64,000 nt of DNA, taken from positions 62,001-126,000 of the forward strand of contig NW_027137018.1 of assembly GCF_040869045.1 (NCBI RefSeq), written 5' to 3'. Below the pieces are notes generated by a model. That model was not told the DNA's origin and did not search any database. It saw only the letters and a list, made by a program, of their open reading frames with translations. The stretch is from Eurosta solidaginis. Its lineage: Eukaryota > Arthropoda > Insecta > Diptera > Tephritidae. Made by a program: the position numbers and the translations under genes. Below, one piece after another: positions 1 through 12,494 of the stretch. Within the stretch, counting starts at the first letter, position 1. Each line of letters opens with the position of its first letter.

Positions 1-280
1 CGGTAAGCAAATTAAAAAAAAAACGCAATATGTAGGCTACACGAGAACGGAGACGTCGAGTAACCAAAACAAATGCGTTAAACAAATTGGTACACGTTAT
101 TTATCAATTTAACTCTAGAATTAAAGGATATACAACGAGAAACAACGTTTGACAACCTTTAAACAGTTTTAATAACTATCTCAAAAATTATCGCTCTGAT
201 GCAAACAACTGATGAGTTATCTACTTAAATATGATGAACAAAACGACTTACGTATTTTAAACATGCTAACCTTTAGCCAG

Positions 281-558
281 GTAAGCAAATTAAAAAAAAA
301 ACGCAATATGTAGGCTACACGAGAACGGAGACGTCGAGTAACCAAAACAAATGCGTTAAACAAATTCGTACACGTTATTTATCAATTTAACTCTAGAATT
401 AAAGGATATACAACGAGAAACAACGTTTGACAACCTTTAAACAGTTTTAATAACTATCTCAAAAATTATCGCTCTGATGCAAACAACTGATGAGTTATCT
501 ACTTAAATATGATGAACAAAACGACTTACGTATTTTAAACATGCTAACCTTTAGCCAG
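281..558 (+). repeat. Reference 278-bp monomer
   Basis: This is a typical complete unit, counted from GTAAGC (unit position 1) to the base before the next GTAAGC. In order it holds the A10 tract (unit 12-21), ATGTAG (about 27-32), the GACGTC palindrome (about 50-55), TTCGTACACG (near 85), TCTAGA (near 111), AACGTT (near 144), ATCGCTCTGATG (near 188), CTGATGAG (near 207), TACGTA (near 246) and GCTAACCTTTAGCC before the next unit. The consensus has 50 C, 39 G and 14 CpG. Position 1 is an arbitrary choice of phase. Confidence 0.95.
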
Positions 559-831
559 GTAAGCAAATTAAAAAAAAAACGCAATATGTAGGCTACACGA
601 GAACGGAGACGTCGAGTAACCAAAACAAATGCGTTAAACAAATTCGTACACGTTATTTATCAATTTAACTCTAGAATTAAAGGATATACAACGAGAAACA
701 ACGTTTGACAAAAACAGTTTTAATAACTATCTCAAAAATTGTCGCTCTGATGCAAACAACTGATGAGTTATCTACTTAAATTTAATGAACAAAACGACTT
801 ACGTATTTTAAACATGCTAACCTTTAGCCCG
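559..831 (+). repeat. 273-bp monomer with 5-bp deletion (copy 1)
   Basis: This unit reads GTTTGACAAAAACAG around 705-717, where other units have GTTTGACAACCTTTAAACAG. It has lost five bases and also carries the rare AAATTTAATGAAC. The same deletion and the same TTTAATG variant recur exactly 20850 bp later, which makes it the best marker of the 75-monomer duplication. Confidence 0.93.
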
Positions 832-3800
832 GTAAGCAAATTAAAAAAAAAACGCAATATGTAGGCTACACGAGAACGGAGACGTCGAGTAACCAAAACA
901 AATGCGTTAAACAAATTGGTACACGTTATTTATCAATTTAACTCTAGAATTAAAGGATATACAACGATAAACAACGTTTGACAACCTTTAAACAGTTTTA
1001 ATAACTATCTCAAAAATTATCGCTCTGATGCAAACAACTGATGAGTTATCTACTTAAATTTGATGAACAAAACGACTTACGTATTTTAAACATGCTAACC
1101 TTTAGCCCGGTAAGCAAATTAAAAAAAAAACGCAATATGTAGGCTACACGAGAACGGAGACGTCGAGTAACCAAAACAAATGCGTTAAACAAATTCGTAC
1201 ACGTTATTTATCAATTTAACTCTAGAATTAAAGGATATACAACGAGAAACAACGTTTGACAACCTTTAAACAGTTTTAATAACTATCTCAAAAATTATCG
1301 CTCTGATGCAAACAACTGATGAGTTATCTACTTAAATTTGATGAACAAAACGACTTACGTATTTTAAACATGCTAACCTTTAGCCCGGTAAGTAAATTAA
1401 AAAAAAAACGCAATATGTAGGCTATACGAGAACGGAGACGTCGAGTAACCAAAACAAATGCGTTAAACAAATTCGTACACGTTATTTATCAATTTAACTC
1501 TAGAATTAAAGGATATACAACGAGAAACAACGTTTGACAACTTTTAAACAGTTTTAATAACTATCTCAAAAATTATCGCTCTGATGAAAACAACTGATGA
1601 GTTATCTACTTAAATTTGATGAACAAAACGACTTACGTATTTTAAACATGCTAACCTTTAGCCCGGTAAGCAAATTAAAAAAAAAACGCAATATGTAGGC
1701 TACACGAGAACGGAGACGTCAAGTAACCAAAACAAATGCGTTAAACAAATTCGTACACGTTATTTATCAATTTAACTCTAGAATTAAAGGATATACAACG
1801 AGAAACAACGTTTGACAACCTTTAAACAGTTTTAATAACTATCTCAAAAATTATCGCTCTGATGCAAACAACTGATGAGTTATCTACTTAAATTTGATGA
1901 ACAAAACGACTTACGTATTTTAAACATGCTAACCTTTAGCCCGGTAAGCAAATTAAAAAAAAAACGCAATATGTAGGCTACACGAGAACGGAGACGTCGA
2001 GTAACCAAAACAAATGCGTTAAACAAATTCGTACACGTTATTTATCAATTTAACTCTAGAATTAAAGGATATACAACGAGAAACAACGTTTGACAACCTT
2101 TAAACAGTTTTAATAACTATCTCAAAAATTATCGCTCTGATGCAAACAACTGATGAGTTATCTACTTAAATATGATGAACAAAACGACTTACGTATTTTA
2201 AACATGCTAACCTTTAGCCCGGTAAGCAAATTAAAAAAAAAAAGCAATATGTAGGCTACACGAGAACGGAGACGTCGAGTAACCAAAACAAATGCGTTAA
2301 ACAAATTCGTACACGTTATTTATCAATTTAACTCTAGAATTAAAGGATATACAACGAGAAACAACGTTTGACAACCTTTAAACAATTTTAATAACTATCT
2401 CAAAAATTATCGCTCTGATGCAAACAACTGATGAGTTATCTACTTAAATATGATGAACAAAACGACTTACGTATTTTAAACATGCTAACCTTTAGCCCGG
2501 TAAGCAAATTAAAAAAAAAACGCAATATGTAGGCTACACGAGAACGGAGACGTCGAGTAACCAAAACAAATGCGTTAAACAAATTCGTACACGTTATTTA
2601 TCAATTTAACTCTAGAATTAAAGGATATACAACGAGAAACAACGTTTGACAACCTTTAAACAGTTTTAATAACTATCTCAAAAATTATCGCTCTGATGCA
2701 AACAACTGATGAGTTATCTACTTAAATTTGATGAACAAAACGACTTACGTATTTTAAACATGCTAACCTTTAGCCAGGTAAGCAAATTAAAAAAAAAACG
2801 CAATATGTAGGCTACACGAGAACGGAGACGTCGAGTAACCAAAACAAATGCGTTAAACAAATTCGTACACGTTATTTATCAATTTAACTCTAGAATTAAA
2901 GGATATACAACGAGAAACAACGTTTGACAACCTTTAAACAGTTTTAATAACTATCTCAAAAATTATCGCTCTGATGCAAACAACTGATGAGTTATCTACT
3001 TAAATATGATGAACAAAACGACTTACGTATTTTAAACATGCTAACCTTTAGCCAGGTAAGCAAATTAAAAAAAAAACGCAATATGTAGGCTACACGAGAA
3101 CGGAGACGTCGAGTAACCAAAACAAATGCGTTAAACAAATTCGTACACGTTATTTATCAATTTAACTCTAGAATTAAAGGATATACAACGAGAAACAACG
3201 TTTGACAACCTTTAAACAGTTTTAATAACTATCTCAAAAATTATCGCTCTGATGCAAACAACTGATGAGTTATCTACTTAAATTTGATGAACAAAACGAC
3301 TTACGTATTTTAAACATGCTAACCTTTAGCCAGGTAAGCAAATTAAAAAAAAAACGCAATATGTAGGCTACACGAGAACGGAGACGTCGAGTAACCAAAA
3401 CAAATGCGTTAAACAAATTCGTACACGTTATTTATCAATTTAACTCTAGAATTAAAGGACATACAACGAGAAACAACGTTTGACAACCTTTAAACAGTTT
3501 TAATAACTATCTCAAAAATTATCGCTCTGATGCAAACAACTGATGACTTATCTACTTAAATATGATGAACAAAACGACTTACGTATTTTAAACATGCTAA
3601 CCTTTAGCCAGGTAAGCAAATTAAAAAAAAAACGCAATATGTAGGCTACACGAGAACGGAGACGTCGAGTAACCAAAACAAATGCGTTAAACAAATTCGT
3701 ACACGTTATTTATCAATTTAACTCTAGAATTAAAGGATATACAACGAGAAACAACGTTTGACAACCTTTAAACAGTTTTAATAACTATCTCAAAAATTAT

Positions 3801-4095
3801 CGCTCTGATGCAAACAACTGATGAGTTATCTACTTAAATATGATGAACAAAACGACTTACGTATTTTAAACATGCTAACCTTTAGCCAGGTAAGCAAATT
3901 AAAAAAAAAACGCAATATGTAGGCTACACGAGAACGGAGACGTCGAGTAACCAAAACAAATGCGTTAAACAAATTCGTACACGTTATTTATCAATTTAAC
4001 TCTAGAATTAAAGGATATACAACGAGAAACAACGTTTGACAACCTTTAAACAATTTTAATAACTATCTCAAAAATTGTCGCTCTGATGCAAACAA

Positions 4096-4128
4096 CTGCT
4101 GAGTTATCTACTCAAATTTGTTGAACAA
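4096..4128 (+). repeat. Representative CTGCTGAG / CTCAAATTTGTTG haplotype
   Basis: This marks a linked subtype of the monomer: CTGCTGAG for CTGATGAG, CTCAAATTTGTTG for CTTAAATTTGATG, usually with CAATTTT, TTGTCG and a following CCCGG. Full copies in the left arm start at 4096, 4929, 5209, 6045, 11051, 13556, 18004, 20225, 27169, 28836 and 31614. A mosaic form starts at 23566 (CTGCTGAATT then TATGATG). The change removes the ATG that starts the satellite frame and the CTGATGA string. Confidence 0.85.
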
Positions 4129-7100
4129 AACGACTTACGTATTTTAAACATGCTAACCTTTAGCCCGGTAAGCAAATTAAAAAAAAACGCAATATGTAGG
4201 CTACACGAGAACGGAGACGTCGAGTAACCAAAACAAATGCGTTAAACAAATTCGTACACGTTATTTATCAATTTAACTCTAGAATTAAAGGATATACAAC
4301 GAGAAACAACGTTTGACAACCTTTAAACAGTTTTAATAACTATCTCAAAAATTGTCGCTCTGATGCAAACAACTGATGAGTTATCTACTTAAATTTGATG
4401 AACAAAACGACTTACGTATTTTAAACATGCTAACCTTTAGCCCGGTAAGCAAATTAAAAAAAAAACGCAATATGTAGGCTACACGAGAACGGAGACGTCG
4501 AGTAACCAAAACAAATGCGTTAAACAAATTCGTACACGTTATTTATCAATTTAACTCTAGAATTAAAGGATATACAACGAGAAACAACGTTTGACAACCT
4601 TTAAACAGTTTTAATAACTATCTCAAAAATTGTCGCTCTGATGCAAACAACTGATGAGTTATCTACTTAAATTTGATGAACAAAACGACTTACGTATTTT
4701 AAACATGCTAACCTTTAGCCCGGTAAGCAAATTAAAAAAAAAACGCAATATGTAGGCTACACGAGAACGGAGACGTCGAGTAACCAAAACAAATGCGTTA
4801 AACAAATTCGTACACGTTATTTATCAATTTAACTCTAGAATTAAAGGATATACAACGAGAAACAACGTTTGACAACCTTTAAACAATTTTAATAACTATC
4901 TCAAAAATTGTCGCTCTGATGCAAACAACTGCTGAGTTATCTACTCAAATTTGTTGAACAAAACGACTTACGTATTTTAAACATGCTAACCTTTAGCCCG
5001 GTAAGCAAATTAAAAAAAAAACGCAATATGTAGGCTACACGAGAACGGAGACGTCGATTAACCAAAACAAATGCGTTAAACAAATTCGTACACGTTATTT
5101 ATCAATTTAACTCTAGAATTAAAGGATATACAACGAGAAACAACGTTTGACAACCTTTAAACAGTTTTAATAACTATCTCAAAAATTGTCGCTCTCACAT
5201 GCAAACAACTGCTGAGTTATCTACTCAAATTTGTTGAACAAAACGACTTACGTATTTTAAACATGCTAACCTTTAGCCCGGTAAGCAAATTAAAAAAAAA
5301 AACGCATTATGTAGGCTACACGAGAACGGAGACGTCGAGTAACCAAAACAAATGCGTTAAACAAATTCGTACACGTTATTTATCAATTTAACTCTAGAAT
5401 TAAAGGATATACAACGAGAAACAACGTTTGACAACCTTTAAACAGTTTTAATAACTATCTCAAAAATTATCGCTCTGATGCAAACAACTGATGAGTTATC
5501 TACTTAAATATGATGAACAAAACGACTTACGTATTTTAAACATGCTAACCTTTAGCCAGGTAAGCAAATTAAAAAAAAAACGCAATATGTAGGCTACACG
5601 AGAACGGAGACGTCGAGTAACCAAAACAAATGAGTTAAACAAATTCGTACACGTTATTTATCAATTTAACTCTAGAATTAAAGTATATACAACGAGAAAC
5701 AACGTTTGACAACCTTTAAACAGTTTTAATAACTATCTCAAAAATTATCGCTCTGATGCAAACAACTGATGAGTTATCTACTTAAATATGATGAACAAAA
5801 CGACTTACGTATTTTAAACATGCTAACCTTTAGCCAGGTAAGCAAATTAAAAAAAAAAACGCAATATGTAGGCTACACGAGAACGGAGACGTCGAGTAAC
5901 CAAAACAAATGCGTTAAACAAATTCGTACACGTTATTTATCAATTTAACTGTAGAATTAAAGGATATACAACGAGAAACAACGTTTGACAACCTTTAAAC
6001 AATTTTAATAACTATCTCAAAAATTGTCGCTCTGATGCAAACAACTGCTGAGTTATCTACTCAAATTTGTTGAACAAAACGACTTACGTATTTTAAACAT
6101 GCTAACCTTTAGCCCGGTAAGCAAATTAAAAAAAAAACGCAATATGTAGGCTACACGAGAACGGAGACGTCGAGTAACCAAAACAAATGCGTTAAACAAA
6201 TTCGTACACGTTATTTATCAATTTCACTCTAGAATTAAAGGATATACAACGAGAAACAACGTTTGACAACCTTTAAACAATTTTAATAACTATCTCAAAA
6301 ATTATCGCTCTGATGCAAACAACTGATGAGTTATCTACTTAAATATGATGAACAAAACGACTTACGTATTTTAAGCATGCTAACCTTTAGCCCGGTAAGC
6401 AAATTAAAAAAAAAACGCAATATGTAGGCTACACGAGAACGGAGACGTCGAGTAACCAAAACAAATGCGTTAAACAAATTCGTACACGTTATTTATCAAT
6501 TTAACTCTAGAATTAAAGGATATACAACGAGAAACAACGTTTGACAACCTTTAAACAGTTTTAATAACTATCTCAAAAATTATCGCTCTGATGCAAACAA
6601 CTGATGAGTTATCTACTTAAATATGATGAACAAAACGACTTACGTATTTTAAACATGCTAACCTTTAGCCAGGTAAGCAAATTAAAAAAAAAACGCAATA
6701 TGTAGGCTACACGACAACGGAGACGTCGAGTAACCAAAACAAATGCGTTAAACAAATTCGTACACGTTATTTATCAATTTAACTCTAGAATTAAAGGATA
6801 TACAACGAGAAACAACGTTTGACAACCTTTAAACAGTTTTAATAACTATCTCAAAAATTATCGCTCTGATGCAAACAACTGATGAGTTATCTACTTAAAT
6901 TTGATGAACAAAACGACTTACGTATTTTAAACATGCTAACCTTTAGCCAGGTAAGCAAATTAAAAAAAAAACGCAATATGTAGGCTACACGAGAACGGAG
7001 ACGTCGAGTAACCAAAACAAATGCGTTAAACAAATTCGTACACGTTATTTATCAATTTAACTCTAGAATTAAAGGATATACAACGAGAAACAACGTTTGA

Positions 7101-9989
7101 CAACCTTTAAACAGTTTTAATAACTATCTCAAAAATTATCGCTCTGATGCAAACAACTGATGAGTTATCTACTTAAATTTGATGAACAAAACGACTTACG
7201 TATTTTAAACATGCTAACCTTTAGCCAGGTAAGCAAATTAAAAAAAAAATGCAATATGTAGGCTATACGAGAACGGAGACGTCGAGTAACCAAAACAAAT
7301 GCGTTAAACAAATTCGTACACGTTATTTATCAATTTAACTCTAGAATTAAAGGATATACAACGAGAAACAACGTTTGACAACCTTTAAACAGTTTTAATA
7401 ACTATCTCAAAAATTATCGCTCTGATGCAAACAACTGATGAGTTATCTACTTAAATATGATGAACAAAACGACTTACGTATTTTAAACATGCTAACCTTT
7501 AGCCAGGTAAGCAAATTAAAAAAAAAACGCAATATGTAGGCTACACGAGAACGGAGACGTCGAGTAACCAAAACAAATGCGTTAAACAAATTCGTACACG
7601 TTATTTATCAATTTAACTCTAGAATTAAAGGATATACAACGAGAAACAACGCTTGACAACTTTTAAACAGTTTTAATAACTATCTCAAAAATTATCGCTC
7701 TGATGCAAACAACTGATGAGTTATCTACTTAAATATGATGAACAAAACGACTTACGTATTTTAAACATGCTAACCTTTAGCCCGGTAAGCAAATTAAAAA
7801 AAAAACGCAATATGTAGGCTACACGAGAACGGAGACGTCGAGTAACCAAAGCAAATGCGGTAAACAAATTCGTACACGTTATTTATCAATTTAACTCTAG
7901 AATTAAAGTATATACAACGAGAAACAACGTTTGACAACCTTTAAACAGTTTTAATAACTATCTCAAAAATTATCGCTCTGATGCAAACAACTGATGAGTT
8001 ATCTACTTAAATGTGATGAACAAAACGACTTACGTATTTTAAACATGCTAACCTTTAGCCAGGTAAGCAAATTAAAAAAAAAACGCAATATGTAGGCTAC
8101 ACGAGAACGGAGACGTCGAGTAACCAAAACAAATGCGTTAAACAAATTCGTACACGTTATTTATCAATTTAACTCTAGAATTAAAGGATATACAACGAGA
8201 AACAACGTTTGACAACCTTTAAACAGTTTTAATAACTATCTCAAAAATTATCGCTCTGATGCAAACAACTGATGAGTTATCTACTTAAATTTGATGAACA
8301 AAACGACTTACGTATTTTAAACATGCTAACCTTTAGCCCGGTAAGCAAATTAAAAAAAAAACGCAATATGTAGGCTATACGAGAACGGAGACGTCGAGTA
8401 ACCAAAACAAATGCGTTAAACAAATTCGTACACGTTATTTATCAATTTAACTCTAGAATTAAAGGATATACAACGAGAAACAACGTTTGACAACCTTTAA
8501 ACAGTTTTAATAACTATCTCAAAAATTGTCGCTCTGATGCAAACAACTGATGAGTTATCTACTTAAATATGATGAACAAAACGACTTACGTATTTTAAGC
8601 ATGCTAACCTTTAGCCCGGTAAGCAAATTAAAAAAAAAACGCAATATGTAGGCTACACGAGAACGGAGACGTCGAGTAACCAAAACAAATGCGTTAAACA
8701 AATTCGTACACGTTATTTATCAATTTAACTCTAGAATTAAAGGATATACAACGAGAAACAACGTTTGACAACCTTTAAACAGTTTTAATAACTATCTCAA
8801 AAATTATCGCTCTGATGCAAACAACTGATGAGTTATCTACTTAAATTTGATGAACAAAACGACTTACGTATTTTAAACATGCTAACCTTTAGCCAGGTAA
8901 GCAAATTAAAAAAAAAAACGCAATATGTAGGCTACACGAGAACGGAGACGTCGAGTAACCAAAACAAATGCGTTAAACAAATTCGTACACGTTATTTATC
9001 AATTTAACTCTAGAATTAAAGGATATACAACGAGAAACAACGTTTGACAACTTTTAAACAGTTTTAATAACTATCTCAAAAATTATCGCTCTGATGCAAA
9101 CAACTGATGAGTTATCTACTTAAATTTGATGAACAAAACGACTTACGTATTTTAAACATGCTAACCTTTAGCCCGGTAAGCAAATTAAAAAAAAAACGCA
9201 ATATGTAGGCTACACGAGAACGGAGACGTCGAGTAACCAAAACAAATGCGTTAAACAAATTCGTACACGTTATTTATCAATTTAACTCTAGAATTAAAGG
9301 ATATACAACGAGAAACAACGTTTGACAACCTTTAAACAGTTTTAATAACTATCTCAAAAATTGTCGCTCTGATGCAAACAACTGATGAGTTATCTACTTA
9401 AATTTGATGAACAAAACGACTTACGTATTTTAAACATGCTAACCTTTAGCCCGGTAAGCAAATTAAAAAAAAAACTCAATATGTAGGCTACACGAGAACG
9501 GAGACGTCGAGTAACCAAAACAAATGCGTTAAACAAATTCGTACACGTTATTTATCAATTTAACTCTAGAATTAAAGGATATACAACGAGAAACAACGTT
9601 TGACAACCTTTAAACAGTTTTAATAACTATCTCAAAAATTGTCGCTCTGATGCAAACAACTGATGAGTTATCTACTTAAATTTGATGAACAAAACGACTT
9701 ACGTATTTTAAACATGCTAACCTTTAGCCCGGTAAGCAAATTAAAAAAAAAACGCAATATGTAGGCTACACGAGAACGGAGACGTCGAGTAACCAAAACA
9801 AATGCGTTAAACAAATTCGTACACGTTATTTATCAATTTAACTCTAGAATTAAAGGATATACAACGAGAAACAACGTTTGACAACTTTTAAACAGTTTTA
9901 ATAACTATCTCAAAAATTATCGCTCTGATGCAAACAACTGATGAGTTATCTACTTAAATTTGATGAACAAAACGACTTACGTATTTTAA

Positions 9990-11335
9990 ACATGCTAACC
10001 TTTAGCCAGGTAAGCAAATTAAAAAAAAAACGCAATATGTAGGCTACACGAGAACGGAGACGTCGAGTAACCAAAACAAATGCGTTAAACAAATTCGTAC
10101 ACGTTATTTATCAATTTAACTCTAGAATTAAAGGATATACAACGAGAAACAACGTTTGACAACCTTTAAACAGTTTTAATAACTATCTCAAAAATTATCG
10201 CTCTGATGCAAACAACTGATGAGTTATCTACTTAAATATGATGAACAAAACGACTTACGTATTTTAAACATGCTAACCTTTAGCCAGGTAAGCAAATTAA
10301 AAAAAAAACGCAATATGTAGGCTACACGAGAACGGAGACGTCGAGTAACCAAAACAAATGCGTTAAACAAATTCGTACACGTTATTTATCAATTTAACTC
10401 TAGAATTAAAGGATATACAACGAGAAACAACGTTTGACAACTTTTAAACAGTTTTAATAACTATCTCAAAAATTATCGCTCTGATGCAAACAACTGATGA
10501 GTTATCTACTTAAATTTGATGAACAAAACGACTTACGTATTTTAAACATGCTAACCTTTAGCCCGGTAAGCAAATTAAAAAAAAAACGCAATATGTAGGC
10601 TACACGAGAACGGAGACGTCGAGTAACCAAAACAAATGCGTTAAACAAATTCGTACACGTTATTTATCAATTTAACTCTAGAATTAAAGGATATACAACG
10701 AGACACAACGTTTGACAACCTTTAAACAGTTTTAATAACTATCTCAAAAATTATCGCTCTGATGCAAACAACTGATGAGTTATCTACTTAAATATGATGA
10801 ACAAAACGACTTACGTATTTTAAACATGCTAACCTTTAGCCCGGTAAGCAAATTAAAAAAAAAAACGCAATATGTAGGCTACACGAGAACGGAGACGTCG
10901 AGTAACCAAAACAAATGCGTTAAACAAATTCGTACACGTTATTTATCAATTTAACTCTAGAATTAAAGGATATACAACGAGAAACAACGTTTGACAACCT
11001 TTAAACAATTTTAATAACTATCTCAAAAATTGTCGCTCTGATGCAAACAACTGCTGAGTTATCTACTCAAATTTGTTGAACAAAACGACTTACGTATTTT
11101 AAACATGCTAACCTTTAGCCCGGTAAGCAAATTAAAAAAAAAAAACGCTATATGTGGGCTACACGAGAACGGAGACGTCGAGTAACCAAAACAAATGCGT
11201 TAAACAAATTCGTACACGTTATTTATCAATTTAACTCTAGAATTAAAGGATATACAACGAGAAACAACGTTTGACAACCTTTAAACAGTTTTAATAACTA
11301 TCTCAAAAATTGTCGCTCTGATGCAAACAACTGAT
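9990..11335 (+). repeat. 9-monomer-offset duplication, copy 1 (about 5 units)
   Basis: It carries CGAGACACAACG near 10699 and CGCTATATGTGGGC at 11146 with a 12-A tract, plus a CTGCTGAG-haplotype unit at 11051. The same three markers recur about 2505 bp later. Ends are approximate: the TTTGATG/TATGATG state differs beyond about 11335, and AACTTTT/AACCTTT differs to the left. Confidence 0.85.
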
Positions 11336-12494
11336 GAGTTATCTACTTAAATTTGATGAACAAAACGACTTACGTATTTTAAACATGCTAACCTTTAGCC
11401 CGGTAAGCAAATTAAAAAAAAAACGCAATATGTAGGCTACACGAGAACGGAGACGTCGAGTAACCAAAACAAATGCGTTAAACAAATTCGTACACGTTAT
11501 TTATCAATTTAACTCTAGAATTAAAGGATATACAACGAGAAACAACGTTTGACAACCTTTAAACAGTTTTAATAACTATCTCAAAAATTGTCGCTCTGAT
11601 GCAAACAACTGATGAGTTATCTACTTAAATTTGATGAACAAAACGACTTACGTATTTTAAACATGCTAACCTTTAGCCAGGTAAGCAAATTAAAAAAAAA
11701 ACGCAATATGTAGGCTACACGAGAACGGAGACGTCGAGTAACCAAAACAAATGCGTTAAACAAATTCGTACACGTTATTTATCAATTTAACTCTAGAATT
11801 AAAGGATATACAACGAGAAACAACGTTTGACAACCTTTAAACAGTTTTAATAACTATCTCAAAAATTATCGCTCTGATGCAAACAACTGATGAGTTATCT
11901 ACTTAAATATGATGAACAAAACGACTTACGTATTTTAAACATGCTAACCTTTAGCCAGGTAAGCAAATTAAAAAAAAAACGCAATATGTAGGCTACACGA
12001 GAACGGAGACGTCGAGTAACCAAAACAAATGCGTTAAACAAATTCGTACACGTTATTTATCAATTTAACTCTAGAATTAAAGGATATACAACGAGAAACA
12101 ACGTTTGACAACCTTTAAACAGTTTTAATAACTATCTCAAAAATTGTCGCTCTGATGCAAACAACTGATGAGTTATCTACTTAAATTTGATGAACAAAAC
12201 GACTTACGTATTTTAAACATGCTAACCTTTAGCCCGGTAAGCAAATTAAAAAAAAAAACGCAATATGTAGGCTACACGAGAACGGAGACGTCGAGTAACC
12301 AAAACAAATGCGTTAAACAAATTCGTACACGTTATTTATCAATTTAACTCTAGAATTAAAGGATATACAACGAGAAACAACGTTTGACAACCTTTAAACA
12401 GTTTTAATAACTATCTCAAAAATTGTCGCTCTGATGCAAACAACTGATGAGTTATCTACTTAAATTTGATGAACAAAACGACTTACGTATTTTA

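Larger units (their letters stand above)
1..2600 (+). repeat. 75-monomer-offset segmental duplication, copy 1
   Basis: Rare markers here recur at exactly +20850 bp (75 x 278): the 5-bp deletion at 711, CGATAAAC at 965, AGTAAATT at 1391, CTGATGAAAA at 1581 and AAAGCAATATG at 2241. The match is lost shortly after about 2600. The left end lies outside the window. Differences include TTGGTAC in place of TTCGTAC near 87 and 915, found in this copy only. Confidence 0.88.

Noticed and set aside
80..110. CENP-B box near TTCGTACACG, or on the other strand near CCCGG
   Set aside because: The TTCG is not followed by the required A at the right distance or by CGGG. The CCCGG lies in a different part of the unit. 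No 17-bp match on either strand.
281..558. Bacterial-type promoter or ribosome binding site before the ATG of the satellite frame
   Set aside because: CAACTGATG has no purine-rich box at the right distance, and the context is clearly a eukaryotic-style satellite.
281..558. Internal strong hairpin in the monomer
   Set aside because: Only 6-bp palindromes (GACGTC, TACGTA, TCTAGA, AACGTT) and very short dyads are present. None extends to a stable stem.
5190..5210. CTCTCACATGCAAAC as a target-site duplication or insertion scar
   Set aside because: It is only a three-base gain in one unit (CTCTGATGC elsewhere), with no inserted element or flanking duplication.
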